NCBI GenBank assembly: GCA_963746325.1
Contig: CAVVBC010000031.1
Coordinates: forward strand, 62,001 to 126,000
DNA from: RPQJ01 sp963746325
Lineage (GTDB): Bacteria > Pseudomonadota > Gammaproteobacteria > Steroidobacterales > Steroidobacteraceae
DNA: 64,000 nucleotides
Direction of reading: 5' to 3'
Shown here: one piece after another, positions 44,921 through 53,599 of the stretch
Layout of the letters: the number at the start of each line of letters is the position of its first letter
Numbering within the stretch: the stretch's first letter is position 1
The notes under the pieces: model-generated
Told to the model about the DNA's origin: nothing
What the model saw: only the letters and a program-made list of their open reading frames with translations
The model's database searches: none
Made by a program: the position numbers and the translations under genes

Positions 44921-45178
44921 ATGCGCAGCGCCGTTGAGATCAGCCTGTATCCGCTCGATGCCGACTACGTGCCGCCGATCAAGGACTTCATCGAGCGGCT
45001 GAATGCCTACCCCGAACTCGACGTCGTCACCAATGCGATGAGCACCCAGGTGGCGGGCGAGCACGGTGCGCTTTTCGCGGCACTCGAGCGTGAGACGCGA
45101 CGGACCTTCGGTGCGGAGCGGCGCGCGGTGTTCGTCATGAAGCTGCTGGGCGGCGTGCCCACCTCGGACGAAGGTTGA
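44921..45178 (+). CDS. YkoF/MTH1187-type thiamine-binding domain protein
   Basis: An 85-residue ferredoxin-like-fold protein of the YkoF/DUF77 group, known to bind thiamine or its pyrimidine part in Firmicutes. Recognisable parts are VEISLYPLDADYVPPIKDFIERLN, LDVVTNAMSTQVAGEHGALFAALERE and RAVFVMKLLGG. An excellent ribosome binding site (AAGGAG) lies seven bases before the ATG. It has no signal peptide, so it should act in the cytoplasm, perhaps receiving thiamine from PnuT. Confidence 0.85.
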   Translation: MRSAVEISLYPLDADYVPPIKDFIERLNAYPELDVVTNAMSTQVAGEHGALFAALERETRRTFGAERRAVFVMKLLGGVPTSDEG

Positions 45179-45208
45179 GTCGCGTCGAGCACGCCATCGA
45201 CTGCACTG

Positions 45209-45790
45209 GTGACGTTGCCGGCCATCGAGTGGGTCGCGGCGGCGCTGGCCCTGGGCTACCTGCTGCTCGCAATCCGGCAAAGTCCGTGGTGCTGGGCTTT
45301 CTGCCATCGCCAGCGCACTGCTGTACCTGGCGGTGTTCGCGCGCGCGGGCCTGTACATGCAGGCCGCGCTGCAGGTGTTCTACGTGGGCATGGCAGTCTA
45401 TGGCTGGCGCACGTGGCGCGGCATTGCGGGCGATGCGCCCGTGGCGATCTCGCGCTGGCCGTGGCAGCGCCATCTCGTGGCGCTGGTCGCCGTTGCGTTC
45501 GTCGCAGGAATCAACGGCGCGCTGGTCGCACGGCAGGCCGGCGGCGACTGGGTTCCGTTCGTCGATGCGGCCATCGCCTGGGGCAGCGTGCTTACCACCT
45601 GGATGGTTGCGCGCAAGATCATCGAGAACTGGCTGTACTGGATCGTGCTCGACGCGGCGATGGCGGTGCTGGCCGCAACACAAGGGCTGGCCGTTACTGC
45701 AGTGCTCTTCGGCTCTACACTGCGCTCGCGTTTCGTGGCTACTGGCAATGGCGACAGGATGAGCGCGCCACGCTGGTACGGCTGGCATGA
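45209..45790 (+). CDS. pnuT: PnuT-type thiamine transporter (two frameshifts)
   Basis: PnuT is the PnuC-family inner-membrane facilitator for thiamine. The GTG at 45209 starts PAIEWVAAALALGYLLLAIRQSPWCWAF. An extra T at 45302 shifts the frame; the protein continues IASALLYLAVFARAGLYMQAALQVFYVGMAVYGWRTW to WMVARKIIENWLYWIVLDAAMAVLAATQGLAVTAVLFG. A missing base near 45713 returns it to the first frame (LYTALAFRGYWQWRQDERATLVRLA). Corrected, it has about 193 residues and seven membrane segments, with the diagnostic W-x-x-Y-G-W and ENWLYWI motifs. Two compensating indels in one short gene again suggest sequence error. Confidence 0.86.
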   Translation: MTLPAIEWVAAALALGYLLLAIRQSPWCWAFCHRQRTAVPGGVRARGPVHAGRAAGVLRGHGSLWLAHVARHCGRCARGDLALAVAAPSRGAGRRCVRRRNQRRAGRTAGRRRLGSVRRCGHRLGQRAYHLDGCAQDHRELAVLDRARRGDGGAGRNTRAGRYCSALRLYTALAFRGYWQWRQDERATLVRLA

Positions 45791-46704
45791 ACAGTACGGT
45801 TTACGGCTGGCCGCAGGCGGAACGCGCAGCCCGCGAAGCACTCGGGTTGCATGCCGACACCGCCGCTTTGGCGCGTGCACGCTTCACTCCGATCCTGGGC
45901 AGCCTCAGCAATTTTGCCTGGCATGCGGTGACCGGTACTGCAGAAAACTTCGTGCGCCTGGCGCGACCGGGCAGTGAGAGGCTGGGCGCGAACCTCGACG
46001 CGGAGGCGGCGATCCTGCACCTGGTGGCTGCGGCGGGCATGGCGCCTGCGGTCGTCAGGTGTGACCCGGCTGCCAGGCTGTTGGTCACCCGCTGGATCGA
46101 CGCCCGCCTCGATGCACCGGACTTCACCGCTTCGCCCGCACTGGAACAGGTCGGTGACGCAATGGCGCGATTGCATTCACTGCGCGTCCCGGCGCACCTG
46201 CGTCAGGTCCGGTTCGGCGACCAGGCGCGCCTGCTCGAGGCAGGGCTGCCAGCGTCGGTGCTGCGGGCTGATTTTACGGCGGTGGCCACGGCAGCATTCG
46301 CGCAACTCGACTCGGAGCCGAGGCTTTCTCTATGTCATAACGACATGCACTCGCAGAACATCGTCATCGATGCGGAGCAGAGGCTCTGGCTCGTGGATTG
46401 GGAATATGCAGGACTCGGGGCTCCAGTCTTCGACCTGGCCTCGTTTACTTGCCAGGCCGATTTGTCGGCGGCGGCCACCCGCACGCTCTGCAACGCGTAC
46501 GTCCGCGCGGGAGGGGCCGTGGAGCAGGACCGGCTGGCGCTCGCGTGCTGGGCCTTCGACTACGTGCAGTGGCTCTGGTACCAGGGCCTGCGGGCCGCGG
46601 CAGTGGACGGCCCGGAACCGAGCGAAGCTGCGCGCCGGTCCGAACGGATCGAATTGCGGTTGCTGGAGCGTGCATCCGCGGTCTTGCGCTGCAATAATCA
46701 CTGA
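45787..46704 (+). CDS. Thiamine kinase-like phosphotransferase
   Basis: A 305-residue APH/choline-kinase-fold kinase. It shows the catalytic loop LSLCHNDMHSQNIVID (HND...N) and the metal-binding LVDWEYAGLGAPVFDLA (DWE). Its place as last gene of the TPP-riboswitch operon, overlapping PnuT by four bases, makes thiamine phosphorylation by far the likeliest reaction: imported thiamine would be trapped as thiamine phosphate (ThiK activity). Activity on choline or other alcohols cannot be excluded from sequence alone. Confidence 0.87.
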   Translation: MNSTVYGWPQAERAAREALGLHADTAALARARFTPILGSLSNFAWHAVTGTAENFVRLARPGSERLGANLDAEAAILHLVAAAGMAPAVVRCDPAARLLVTRWIDARLDAPDFTASPALEQVGDAMARLHSLRVPAHLRQVRFGDQARLLEAGLPASVLRADFTAVATAAFAQLDSEPRLSLCHNDMHSQNIVIDAEQRLWLVDWEYAGLGAPVFDLASFTCQADLSAAATRTLCNAYVRAGGAVEQDRLALACWAFDYVQWLWYQGLRAAAVDGPEPSEAARRSERIELRLLERASAVLRCNNH

Positions 46705-46736
46705 TTCGAACAACACAACGACGAACGGGTGCGAGC

Positions 46737-47054
46737 ATGGCGAAGATGGTGGTGACCGACCGCGACGGCAACGTGCACGAGGTCGAAGCCCGGGCGGGTC
46801 TCAAGCTGATGGAGACGCTGCGCGAATTCGACTACGGCGTGACGGCGATTTGCGGCGGCCTGTGCTCGTGCGCAACGTGCCACATCTTCATCAAGCCTGA
46901 ATGGATGCCGCGGCTGCCCGCGCCGCAGGGCGACGAAAAAGAACTGCTGGTCGAGCTGCAGCACTACGACGCCGCCACATCGCGCCTCAGCTGCCAGGTC
47001 GACTTCACGGATGCCCTGGACGGTCTCGAGCTGAAGATCGCGCCCGACGAGTGA
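46737..47054 (+). CDS. [2Fe-2S] ferredoxin, adrenodoxin/putidaredoxin type
   Basis: A 105-residue electron carrier. The cluster ligands are Cys39, Cys45, Cys48 (CGGLCSCATC) and Cys86 (RLSCQVDF), with the putidaredoxin-type spacing C-x5-C-x2-C-x37-C. An extra Cys43 lies inside the loop. Such ferredoxins feed electrons to P450s or Rieske oxygenases. A Rieske oxygenase gene lies 0.5 kb downstream on the opposite strand, and may be its partner. It follows the thiamine kinase by 32 bp, but a functional link with that operon is unlikely. Confidence 0.92.
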   Translation: MAKMVVTDRDGNVHEVEARAGLKLMETLREFDYGVTAICGGLCSCATCHIFIKPEWMPRLPAPQGDEKELLVELQHYDAATSRLSCQVDFTDALDGLELKIAPDE

Positions 47055-47061
47055 CCGCAGG

Positions 47062-47520
47062 CTAAGCAGCCGCGCGCGGCCCCGTTTCCACCAGGTTGAT
47101 GCTGCGACACGTCCAGGCAACCTGGTCGCGCTGGTTGCGCAGCGTGTAGCGGAACTCGACGATGCCGCGCCCCGGATCCGACTGCGACGGGCGCTTGGCC
47201 AGGCATTCGAATTGCGCCCGCAGCCTGTCGCCCGCGCGCACGGCCACGGGCCACTTCACGTCTTCCCACGCCACGCCGCAGATCCAGGCGATGTCACCGC
47301 TGATCTCGTGGTCGAGCCGGCGCCACAGCGCCATCGTGTAGATGCCGGAGGCGATCACTTCGCCGAAGACCGAGCCCCGCGCGGCTTCCGGGTCCGCATG
47401 GAAATACTGCGGGTCGTAGGCGCGCGCGAACGCGAGCAGCGCGTCCAGTTCGACGGTCGCCGCGTGCGATTCGCGCGTCTCCCCGACGACGAGGTCGTCG
47501 TAGTAGCGGCGTCCGCTCAC
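47062..47520 (-). CDS. MaoC-like (R)-hydratase-fold protein
   Basis: A 152-residue hot-dog-fold protein of the MaoC dehydratase group: GRRYYDDLVVGETRES, the active-site strand FARAYDPQYFHADPEAARGSVFGEVIASG (the D-x4-H pair of hydratase 2), and WEDVKWPVAVRAGDRLRA. It probably hydrates an enoyl-CoA intermediate. The GTG at 47520 overlaps the Rieske stop by four bases, so the two genes are translated together. Its 3' end faces the ferredoxin gene seven bases away. Confidence 0.88.
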   Translation of the reverse strand: MSGRRYYDDLVVGETRESHAATVELDALLAFARAYDPQYFHADPEAARGSVFGEVIASGIYTMALWRRLDHEISGDIAWICGVAWEDVKWPVAVRAGDRLRAQFECLAKRPSQSDPGRGIVEFRYTLRNQRDQVAWTCRSINLVETGPRAAA

Positions 47521-48881
47521 TTCTCGCCGTTGATGTAGCGATCGATTTCGCGCTGGTAGTGACGCAGCCGTGCTTCCTGCTGGCCCCACAGCGGTCCGCG
47601 GAAACCGCGCGACTTCTGCCCGCGCTGCACGGCCTCGACCAGGTCGACGTCCTGGTTCAGCACGTCGCCCAGGTCGGCCCGCGGCTCACCGATGAAGTGA
47701 TGCTCGATGTTCGGCCGGGTCGCGCCGGTCACGTCCGTGTCCTTCGGCAGGCCCATCCAGCCCGGCACCGAATACTTCGGGTCGTCGACGTAACGCACGA
47801 GCGTCATGTTGTCGTAGAAGAAACGCTCTGGATCGGTCGGGTGCGGCTGGAAGCGCATGATGAACACGCCTTCCGGGTGCATGCCGATCTGCACGTTGGG
47901 AAAGTAGCCGGTCGCCCAGCTGTCGGTCAGCTGGCCGTCCGTGAACTTGTCGTAGTGATCGAGCCCCAGGCGCTTCGCGCGTGCACGCTTCGCTTTCTGC
48001 ACGGCCTCGCGCACCTCGAGTGCCGTGCCCTGGAACGTGGCCGGATCCATGCCGGCTTCGATCATCATGTACTTGAGGCCTTCGTTGACGTTCTCGCGAT
48101 CGTGCATGCGGTGGCTCGGCGTGCAGATCGGCACGATCATGCGCTGGAACCCGTTCGGGTACGTGTCGTACTGCGAGTAGTCCTCCATCACGCCCTGCGT
48201 CTGCGGGTGGATGTGCGGCAGGTGGTACGTCTCGTAGAAGGCGTCGACGCCGGTCTTCCAGTTCGCCTGCCACTCGGTGCGCACGTGACGCACCACGTGC
48301 ATCTCGTCGATCCGGTAGTTCTCGATGTAATCGGGCGGCAGTCCGATCCACTCGCGCAGCGGCGGGGCTTTGCCGTCCATGTTGATGAAGATCAGGCCCC
48401 CGATCTGATCGCAGCGCACGGACGTGAGGCCGGGGCGGTGGCCGACCACTTGCGGGTCAAAGCTGTGCTCGTCGGTGATGCAGTCGAGCTTGCCGTCGAT
48501 GCAGAAACGCCAGGCATGGAAAGCGCAGGTGAACTTGGCGACGCTGCCCCGCTCGTTGAGCGCAATCGGATTCGCGCGGTGCGGACAGACGTTGTAGAAG
48601 GCCTGGATGCCGCCATCCTCCTGGCGCACGATCACGAAACTCTCGTGGCCGTGGTTGAAGACCGTGTAGTCGCCTTCTTCGGGGATGTCCGAGGTGACGC
48701 CGGCGAGCAGCCACACGCGCGGCCACAGGTGCGTCCATTCTTTCTGCATGAATTCGCGCGAGTAGTAGCGCGACGGGTCAGGCGCGGCGTGGCCGTTATC
48801 CGGCTCGGGCTGCTTGGCTTCGAGCGAACCGGCGGGTGCGCTCAGGGTCATCGGCCACTGGGGCTTCAGGTTGGCAGCCAT
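47517..48881 (-). CDS. Rieske non-haem iron oxygenase, large subunit 1
   Basis: This 454-residue oxygenase inserts oxygen into a ring or CH bond. The Rieske cluster ligands are C99-P-H101 (CPHRAN) and C119-x2-H122 (CAFH). Mononuclear iron ligands include H220 and H225 in DAFYETYHLPHIHP. The start is at 48881 (MAANLKPQWPM). The promoter is readable: an extended -10 (TGCTATATT on the minus strand) and a -35 position covered by an inverted repeat (48941-48958) also found before the second Rieske gene. The substrate is unknown; MaoC and a divergent receptor suggest uptake and CoA-linked catabolism. Confidence 0.93.
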   Translation of the reverse strand: MAANLKPQWPMTLSAPAGSLEAKQPEPDNGHAAPDPSRYYSREFMQKEWTHLWPRVWLLAGVTSDIPEEGDYTVFNHGHESFVIVRQEDGGIQAFYNVCPHRANPIALNERGSVAKFTCAFHAWRFCIDGKLDCITDEHSFDPQVVGHRPGLTSVRCDQIGGLIFINMDGKAPPLREWIGLPPDYIENYRIDEMHVVRHVRTEWQANWKTGVDAFYETYHLPHIHPQTQGVMEDYSQYDTYPNGFQRMIVPICTPSHRMHDRENVNEGLKYMMIEAGMDPATFQGTALEVREAVQKAKRARAKRLGLDHYDKFTDGQLTDSWATGYFPNVQIGMHPEGVFIMRFQPHPTDPERFFYDNMTLVRYVDDPKYSVPGWMGLPKDTDVTGATRPNIEHHFIGEPRADLGDVLNQDVDLVEAVQRGQKSRGFRGPLWGQQEARLRHYQREIDRYINGEK

Positions 48882-48917
48882 GAGGGTTTCCTTGGGTTCG
48901 CGCGGTGGAGAACGTCG

Positions 48918-48946
48918 AATATAGCAAAGGGCCGAAAAAGAAACAG
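48918..48946 (-). promoter_or_regulatory. Promoter of Rieske oxygenase 1
   Basis: On the minus strand, an extended -10 TGC-TATATT (48918-48923 for the hexamer) follows with exactly 17 bp spacing a -35 position CTGTTT (48941-48946). That hexamer is one half of the inverted-repeat operator, so a bound protein would block RNA polymerase. Confidence 0.5.
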
Positions 48947-48958
48947 ACTTGACTGTTT
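48941..48958. promoter_or_regulatory. Operator candidate AAACAG-N6-CTGTTT, site 1
   Basis: A perfect 6-bp inverted repeat with spacer ACTTGA, 60 bp before the Rieske 1 start codon. The same repeat with spacer GCGTGA lies 55 bp before Rieske 2. Confidence 0.6.
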
Positions 48959-49084
48959 TCTGTCCATTCGGTGGCCCGCCTGGAGTGTTGCAAAAATGCG
49001 TCAAAGGTGCTGCTCAGCGAGGAAAGTACTTTTTTCCAAGCGTTGTGCAGCAATCTAGACTGTGTTTTGCGTTGCAAAAATGAA

Positions 49085-49102
49085 AAACAGTCTTGATTGC
49101 TT
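49085..49102. promoter_or_regulatory. Degenerate operator candidate before receptor 4
   Basis: AAACAG-TCTTGA-TTGCTT keeps the left half-site and the TGA spacer end but has lost part of the right half. It lies 110 bp before the receptor start. Confidence 0.35.
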
Positions 49103-49211
49103 TTTTTGTGCCTCTGCTTTAAAAAGCATCGAAAGCCAAGTCGATTCTGTCACCGACCGTTTCACTTGAACCGAGCCGCAGCCGCGGCACTACTGACCGG
49201 GGGAAAGCTAC

Positions 49212-51758
49212 ATGACCGTGTTCCGTTCACGCACGACGCCGCTTGCTCGCATCGTTTCCGCAGTGCTTGCCGCCGCCGCCGCGCCCGCCGCCATGGCGCA
49301 GGACGCCACCGGGGGGCTCGAAGAAGTGCTCGTCACCGCGACGCGCGCAGGCATCACCAACCTGCAGCAGACGCCGGTCTCGGTCTCGGCCGTGACGGCC
49401 GAAGACATCGACCGCATGGTCGCGCGCGACATCTCGGGCATCGCGTCCTCGGTGCCGGGCTTCTCTGCCTCGCGCATCACCGCATTCAACGCCGCGTCGT
49501 TCGCGATGCGCGGCGTCGGTCTCACGGACATCATCGTCTACCAGGACTCGCCCGTTGGCGTGACCATGGACGACTTCGTGCTGCCCAGCGTGCAGACACA
49601 GTTGCTCGACACCTTCGACATCGAAAGCATCGAAGTCCTGCGCGGCCCGCAGGGCACGCTGTTCGGCAAGAACACGACGGGCGGCGCGGTCAACATCCGC
49701 AGCAAGCGCCCGGACATGGACGAAATGGGCGGTGACGTGCGCCTCGGCTACGGCAGTTTCAATGCCGTTCGTGCGCAGGGCTCCATCGACGTGCCCGTCA
49801 TCGACGACGTGCTGGCGTTGCGTTTCGTCGGTGCGTATTCGAAGTCGGACGGCTACTACAAGCTCGGCGCCAACTATGGTCCGATCAACACGCTGAACAT
49901 CTTCGGGGGCACCTTCGCACCGTTCAACATTCCGGGCGTCACGGGCACCACGGGCGCGGGCAGTCCCAACAAGAGCTCGGGCGGCGACGACAACCTCAAC
50001 GGCCGCATCAAGGCGCAGTGGAACGTGAACGAGGACCTGACGTTCCTCGCGCAGTACGAAATCATGCGCGATCGTTCGGACGCCGTGCCGGCCTACAACG
50101 ACACTCCGCGGAACGGCCCGTATCTCTGGAATACGCTTGGTTTCACGCGTCCGAACGGCGACCCGATCAAGAACGTGGGCTCCACCCAGCGCCAGGACTC
50201 GCTGCTCAAGATGGGCGATGGCCAGGTCATCGACGTCGACGGCATCTACCTGAACATGGAATGGGACCTGGGCTTCGGCACGGTGTACGCGAACGCAGGC
50301 AAGCGCGACCAGGACGAACACCTGCCGAACACCTATACCGGCGCCGCACCGGTCAACCAGGCAACGGGCGAGGTCATTTCGCTGTTCGACGCGACGCGCG
50401 ATACGACACGTGAAACGACGCAGTTCGAGGCGCGCTTCGCGTCCGACTTCGACGGCTCCGTCAATTTCGTCGCCGGCGTGTTCCAGCAGACGAATGACGC
50501 GGCCTTCTGCGTGGTGCAGGTGCTCGGCTTCATCGACCTGGCCTTCGACCTGGGTTCGATCGGTGCGCCGCAGCAGCTCAACAACAGCACGCCACAAGTC
50601 CTGTGCAACGAGCAGGACTCGGACTCGCTGGCTGGCTACGTCGACGGCACCTGGGAAGTCACGGAACAGTTCTCACTGTCCGGCGGCTACCGCATGACGC
50701 GCGACGAGCGTTCCTGGGCGGGCCGCACGCAGGTCGGCTTCGACATCCTCGACGACAACCTGAACAACGGCAGCCTCTCGTGGCGCGACTTCAGTGACCC
50801 GCTGCAGGCCGGCAACTTCAACCGGTACCCGGGCGGCATCATTGTCAACGAGAACACGCCGGGCTTCGGCAACCTGTCCGAGTCGTGGACCGAGCCGAGC
50901 TGGCGCCTGGTCGGCTCCTACAAGTTCACCGACAACCTGTTCGGCTACGCCACGATCTCCGAAGGCTACAAGGCGGGCGGTTACAACGACCAGACCGGCA
51001 CCAGCGGCCTGATGGTCTCCGAGCTCACGCGCCCGGTCGACCCGGAGTTCGCGACGAACTACGAAATCGGCATGAAGTGGGAGAGCGAGGACAACCGCTT
51101 CCGTTTCAACCCGACCGTGTTCTTCACGGAGTACAAAGACGCGCAGCGCGCGGTGAACATCCTCACTGAGAAGAACGGTGCGCAGTTCCAGGAGACGGTG
51201 TTCTACAACGCGGCCGAGGTGGAAGCGAAGGGCATCGAGATGGAGTTCCAGGCGGTGCTGACGGAAGCCTTCCGGATCCGCGCGCAGGCTTCGTACCTGG
51301 ATGCGTCGTATAACGAGTTCATCATCGACCAGCCCGGCCTCTCCGACCCGGCGTCGGGCGGCGTGATCCTGCCGTTCTTCGGCGACTTCTCGGGCCTGCC
51401 GGTGCCGCGCTCGCCGGAGTTCATGGGCTCGATCCAGGCCCTCTACACGTGGAGCCTTGGGAACGGCTCCCGCGTGGAGTTCGGTGCGGAGTACTACCAC
51501 GAGGACGAGAACCTGTTCTACATCTCGGCGGCAGGTCGCGAATACGACGCCTACCTGGACGAGAAGAACCTGCTCAACGCCTCGGTGACGTATACCGATC
51601 CGGACGCCAACTGGTTCGTGCGCGGCTACGGCAAGAACCTGACGGACGAGCGGTATCGCATCGCCTCGCAGTCAGTCGCCACGCTGTGGACGCACTCCCA
51701 GTTCGGCGCGCCGATCAACTACGGCATCGAGTTCGGCATGGGGTTCGGCTCGCGCTAA
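49212..51758 (+). CDS. TonB-dependent outer-membrane receptor 4
   Basis: An intact 848-residue receptor with signal peptide (IVSAVLAAAAAPAAMAQ), a TonB-box-like LEEVLVTATR, the plug (SFAMRGVGLTDIIVYQDSPVGVTMDDFVLP...IESIEVLRGPQGTLFGKNTTGGAVNIRSKRP) and a long barrel ending in INYGIEFGMGFGSR. It is preceded by a GGGGGAAAG ribosome binding site. It is divergent from the Rieske 1/MaoC operon and shares its regulatory region, so it probably imports the substrate of that pathway. Confidence 0.94.
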   Translation: MTVFRSRTTPLARIVSAVLAAAAAPAAMAQDATGGLEEVLVTATRAGITNLQQTPVSVSAVTAEDIDRMVARDISGIASSVPGFSASRITAFNAASFAMRGVGLTDIIVYQDSPVGVTMDDFVLPSVQTQLLDTFDIESIEVLRGPQGTLFGKNTTGGAVNIRSKRPDMDEMGGDVRLGYGSFNAVRAQGSIDVPVIDDVLALRFVGAYSKSDGYYKLGANYGPINTLNIFGGTFAPFNIPGVTGTTGAGSPNKSSGGDDNLNGRIKAQWNVNEDLTFLAQYEIMRDRSDAVPAYNDTPRNGPYLWNTLGFTRPNGDPIKNVGSTQRQDSLLKMGDGQVIDVDGIYLNMEWDLGFGTVYANAGKRDQDEHLPNTYTGAAPVNQATGEVISLFDATRDTTRETTQFEARFASDFDGSVNFVAGVFQQTNDAAFCVVQVLGFIDLAFDLGSIGAPQQLNNSTPQVLCNEQDSDSLAGYVDGTWEVTEQFSLSGGYRMTRDERSWAGRTQVGFDILDDNLNNGSLSWRDFSDPLQAGNFNRYPGGIIVNENTPGFGNLSESWTEPSWRLVGSYKFTDNLFGYATISEGYKAGGYNDQTGTSGLMVSELTRPVDPEFATNYEIGMKWESEDNRFRFNPTVFFTEYKDAQRAVNILTEKNGAQFQETVFYNAAEVEAKGIEMEFQAVLTEAFRIRAQASYLDASYNEFIIDQPGLSDPASGGVILPFFGDFSGLPVPRSPEFMGSIQALYTWSLGNGSRVEFGAEYYHEDENLFYISAAGREYDAYLDEKNLLNASVTYTDPDANWFVRGYGKNLTDERYRIASQSVATLWTHSQFGAPINYGIEFGMGFGSR

Positions 51759-51782
51759 TCCCGCGGCGCTGACGTAAGACGA

Positions 51783-51813
51783 AATAGGCCGGCGCAAGCC
51801 GGCCTATTTTTTT
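51783..51813 (+). terminator. Rho-independent terminator after receptor 4
   Basis: An 11-bp perfect stem AATAGGCCGGC/GCCGGCCTATT with a GCAA tetraloop, followed by a run of T, 25 bases after the receptor stop codon. Confidence 0.92.
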
Positions 51814-52028
51814 GCTGCGTCACCGGTGCAGGTGACCCATCCTGCGCGATCGGGTAAACAGCAGACGCTCGGCTGCTTCCGAGCTCGGCCACAAGCGGTC
51901 TTCAGGTGACGTTGACTATGGCAGTCGGTCGCCGACGCTATGATTCCTGACAAACTCGTCGCGCACCGGGGACGGAGATGTTCACCGTTCCCGAGCGGAG
52001 GCGCATGGGCGGCGCCCGGTCTTCGGGC

Positions 52029-52943
52029 CTACCGTGCCAAGGCATCCATGATGGCGTTCTGGCCATTCACCATCGAGAACATGAACAGGTTGTGCTGCCC
52101 GGTTGGCACCGTGTTGCGTCCCACCATGGGCGATCCGCTCATCATCGAGCCGCCGTGCGAGTGGCCGCCGTGCTCAAGCGGATGCATTCTTGTCATCCAA
52201 TCCGTCATGGCGTCAGCGTCGAGCAGGGTGCCCATGCCTTGGTAGTGACCGTCGAGCGATCCGCAGGACGTCACAGCAGCATCCATCTGATACATGTTGT
52301 GCGTCGCATCAGGCACCGTGACCGTGCCATTGATGAGACAGCCCCGCGAGTCGCTGGCCGTAATCTGGCCGTTGGCGCCGACCGTCATGGTCATCGTATA
52401 GCCGTTCGAGGTGCTTCGCGTGTACACGCCCGCAACGGTGCCCAGCGCCGCCGGCCGACTCCACATTGGACTCGGCATCATGTTGAACGTGCCCGCGTCG
52501 CCACTGCCCGCGTAGCGACCACTTGTCATGCTGGTCGAGTGGTGATCGATCATCATCGACGCGGTGCCGTGGTTGGTGCCGTCCGGGAAATGTTCACCCT
52601 CATGCATGTGACCGCGGAACGTGGCGTCGAAGTGGTCACCGGTCATCGGGATCTGCCCGCTCCAGACGCGACCGTCGGTGGTCATCCAGACGCTGTGCCC
52701 GTCGGATCCGGTCAGCGCGACGACTGGTGACGACTGGCTGATCGTGGTCGAATCGATCGTGCCTTTCCACACGCCGGGCGTGGTTGCCACCGAGGGTGTC
52801 GTCGGCTCGGACGGAGCGCCAGTTGGAATCGGCGATGGCGTCGAGCTTGAGCCCCCGCCGCCTCCGCCACACGCGGTGAGGGCCGGCAGTGCCAGCGCGA
52901 CCGTCATGGCCGCGAACAGGTGATTGCGATAGTTCATGTTCAA
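52029..52943 (-). CDS. His/Met-rich lipoprotein, possible metal binder
   Basis: A 304-residue exported protein with a lipobox (ALPALTACGGGG; Cys25 would be lipidated), then a Ser/Pro/Thr-rich linker. The body is unusually rich in His and Met: HMHEGEHFPDGTNHGTASMMIDHHSTSMTSG and MHPLEHGGHSHGGSMMSGSPM. I recognise no family. It neighbours a Cys/His-rich exported protein, a CueR-like regulator and a P1B ATPase, so periplasmic copper or silver binding is the likely role. The start at 52943 is preceded by a short A/G-rich stretch. Confidence 0.75.
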   Translation of the reverse strand: MNMNYRNHLFAAMTVALALPALTACGGGGGGSSSTPSPIPTGAPSEPTTPSVATTPGVWKGTIDSTTISQSSPVVALTGSDGHSVWMTTDGRVWSGQIPMTGDHFDATFRGHMHEGEHFPDGTNHGTASMMIDHHSTSMTSGRYAGSGDAGTFNMMPSPMWSRPAALGTVAGVYTRSTSNGYTMTMTVGANGQITASDSRGCLINGTVTVPDATHNMYQMDAAVTSCGSLDGHYQGMGTLLDADAMTDWMTRMHPLEHGGHSHGGSMMSGSPMVGRNTVPTGQHNLFMFSMVNGQNAIMDALAR

Positions 52944-53017
52944 TCTCCAGATAGCCGTTCTGTGGACAGGCGGCGGGTCGCTATGACCCGTGCCAAGAGG
53001 CGTCGTGGCAGACGCGA

Positions 53018-53404
53018 TCAGTTCGGCGGACGGAGAACGTCGAACAGCGGGGAAGAGAACGTGGCGCCCTTGGGCTCGCTCGCGACCTCAGCGGGCGGAG
53101 CTGGCTTCAGCGGAACGGAGGCCCCTGTTGCCAGGGCGGGCGTGTGTCCGCATGGACACGCGCACTTGTAGTGACCGTGCGGACCCGAGTGATCCTGCGG
53201 GGAGCCGGCAGGCGATTGATCAGGCGCCGGAGGGCAGGCTACGCAATCGCGGTCCATCTGCGGTCTGACGAGCGCGACGCCTGGTTCGCAGTCGGCAGTC
53301 CCGGCAAACCCCGACATCGGGTGCGCGAGCGGACCCATCACCATCTGCACGATGACGAGCAGCCCAGAGCACCAGGCGGCGGTCTTGCGGTTCACGCGGC
53401 GCAT
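53018..53404 (-). CDS. Small exported Cys/His-rich protein
   Basis: The 128 residues comprise a signal peptide (TAAWCSGLLVIVQMVMGPLAHP) and a mature part with seven cysteines in DCVACPP and YKCACPCGHTP plus several His (DHSGPHGHYK). A second possible start lies at 53431. The pattern is that of a periplasmic metal-binding or sensing protein near copper operons, similar in style to DUF2946/CopL-type proteins, but I cannot assign it. It is divergent from the MerR-family regulator. Confidence 0.6.
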   Translation of the reverse strand: MRRVNRKTAAWCSGLLVIVQMVMGPLAHPMSGFAGTADCEPGVALVRPQMDRDCVACPPAPDQSPAGSPQDHSGPHGHYKCACPCGHTPALATGASVPLKPAPPAEVASEPKGATFSSPLFDVLRPPN

Positions 53405-53545
53405 CGTGGAGAAGGGCTCCTGCCCCGTCATCAGAGATGGTGCGTATCCGTGGCGGGACGGCTGCGTACCTGTACTTCGTTTGGACAGCGCGGCCAGCCG
53501 AAGTTCATTGGACCGACGCGAATCGAAGTCGCCCGCGACAGGGCC

Positions 53546-53577
53546 TTGACTCTGGACTATGGTCCAGACTGCAGAGT
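53546..53577 (+). promoter_or_regulatory. MerR-type operator/promoter
   Basis: TTGACT (53546-53551) is followed by the dyad CTGGAC-TATG-GTCCAG (53552-53567) between -35 and a weak -10 near 53571. A dyad inside a 19-20-bp spacer is the classical MerR-family arrangement. It lies 23 bp before the regulator's start. Confidence 0.6.
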
Positions 53578-53599
53578 GGCGTCCCAGAGGAGATCGGGC

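Larger units (their letters stand above)
48882..49211. promoter_or_regulatory. AT-rich divergent regulatory region, Rieske 1 / receptor 4
   Basis: This 330-bp stretch is strikingly AT-richer than its surroundings. It holds the inverted-repeat operator (48941-48958), a degenerate second copy (49085-49102), and a 12-bp direct repeat GTTGCAAAAATG (48987-48998 and 49071-49082). No gene is visible in it. Confidence 0.6.

Noticed and set aside
48987..49082. Direct repeat GTTGCAAAAATG as a replication or mobile element signature
   Set aside because: Only two copies in an AT-rich promoter region, without inverted ends or an associated gene. It is recorded as part of the regulatory region.
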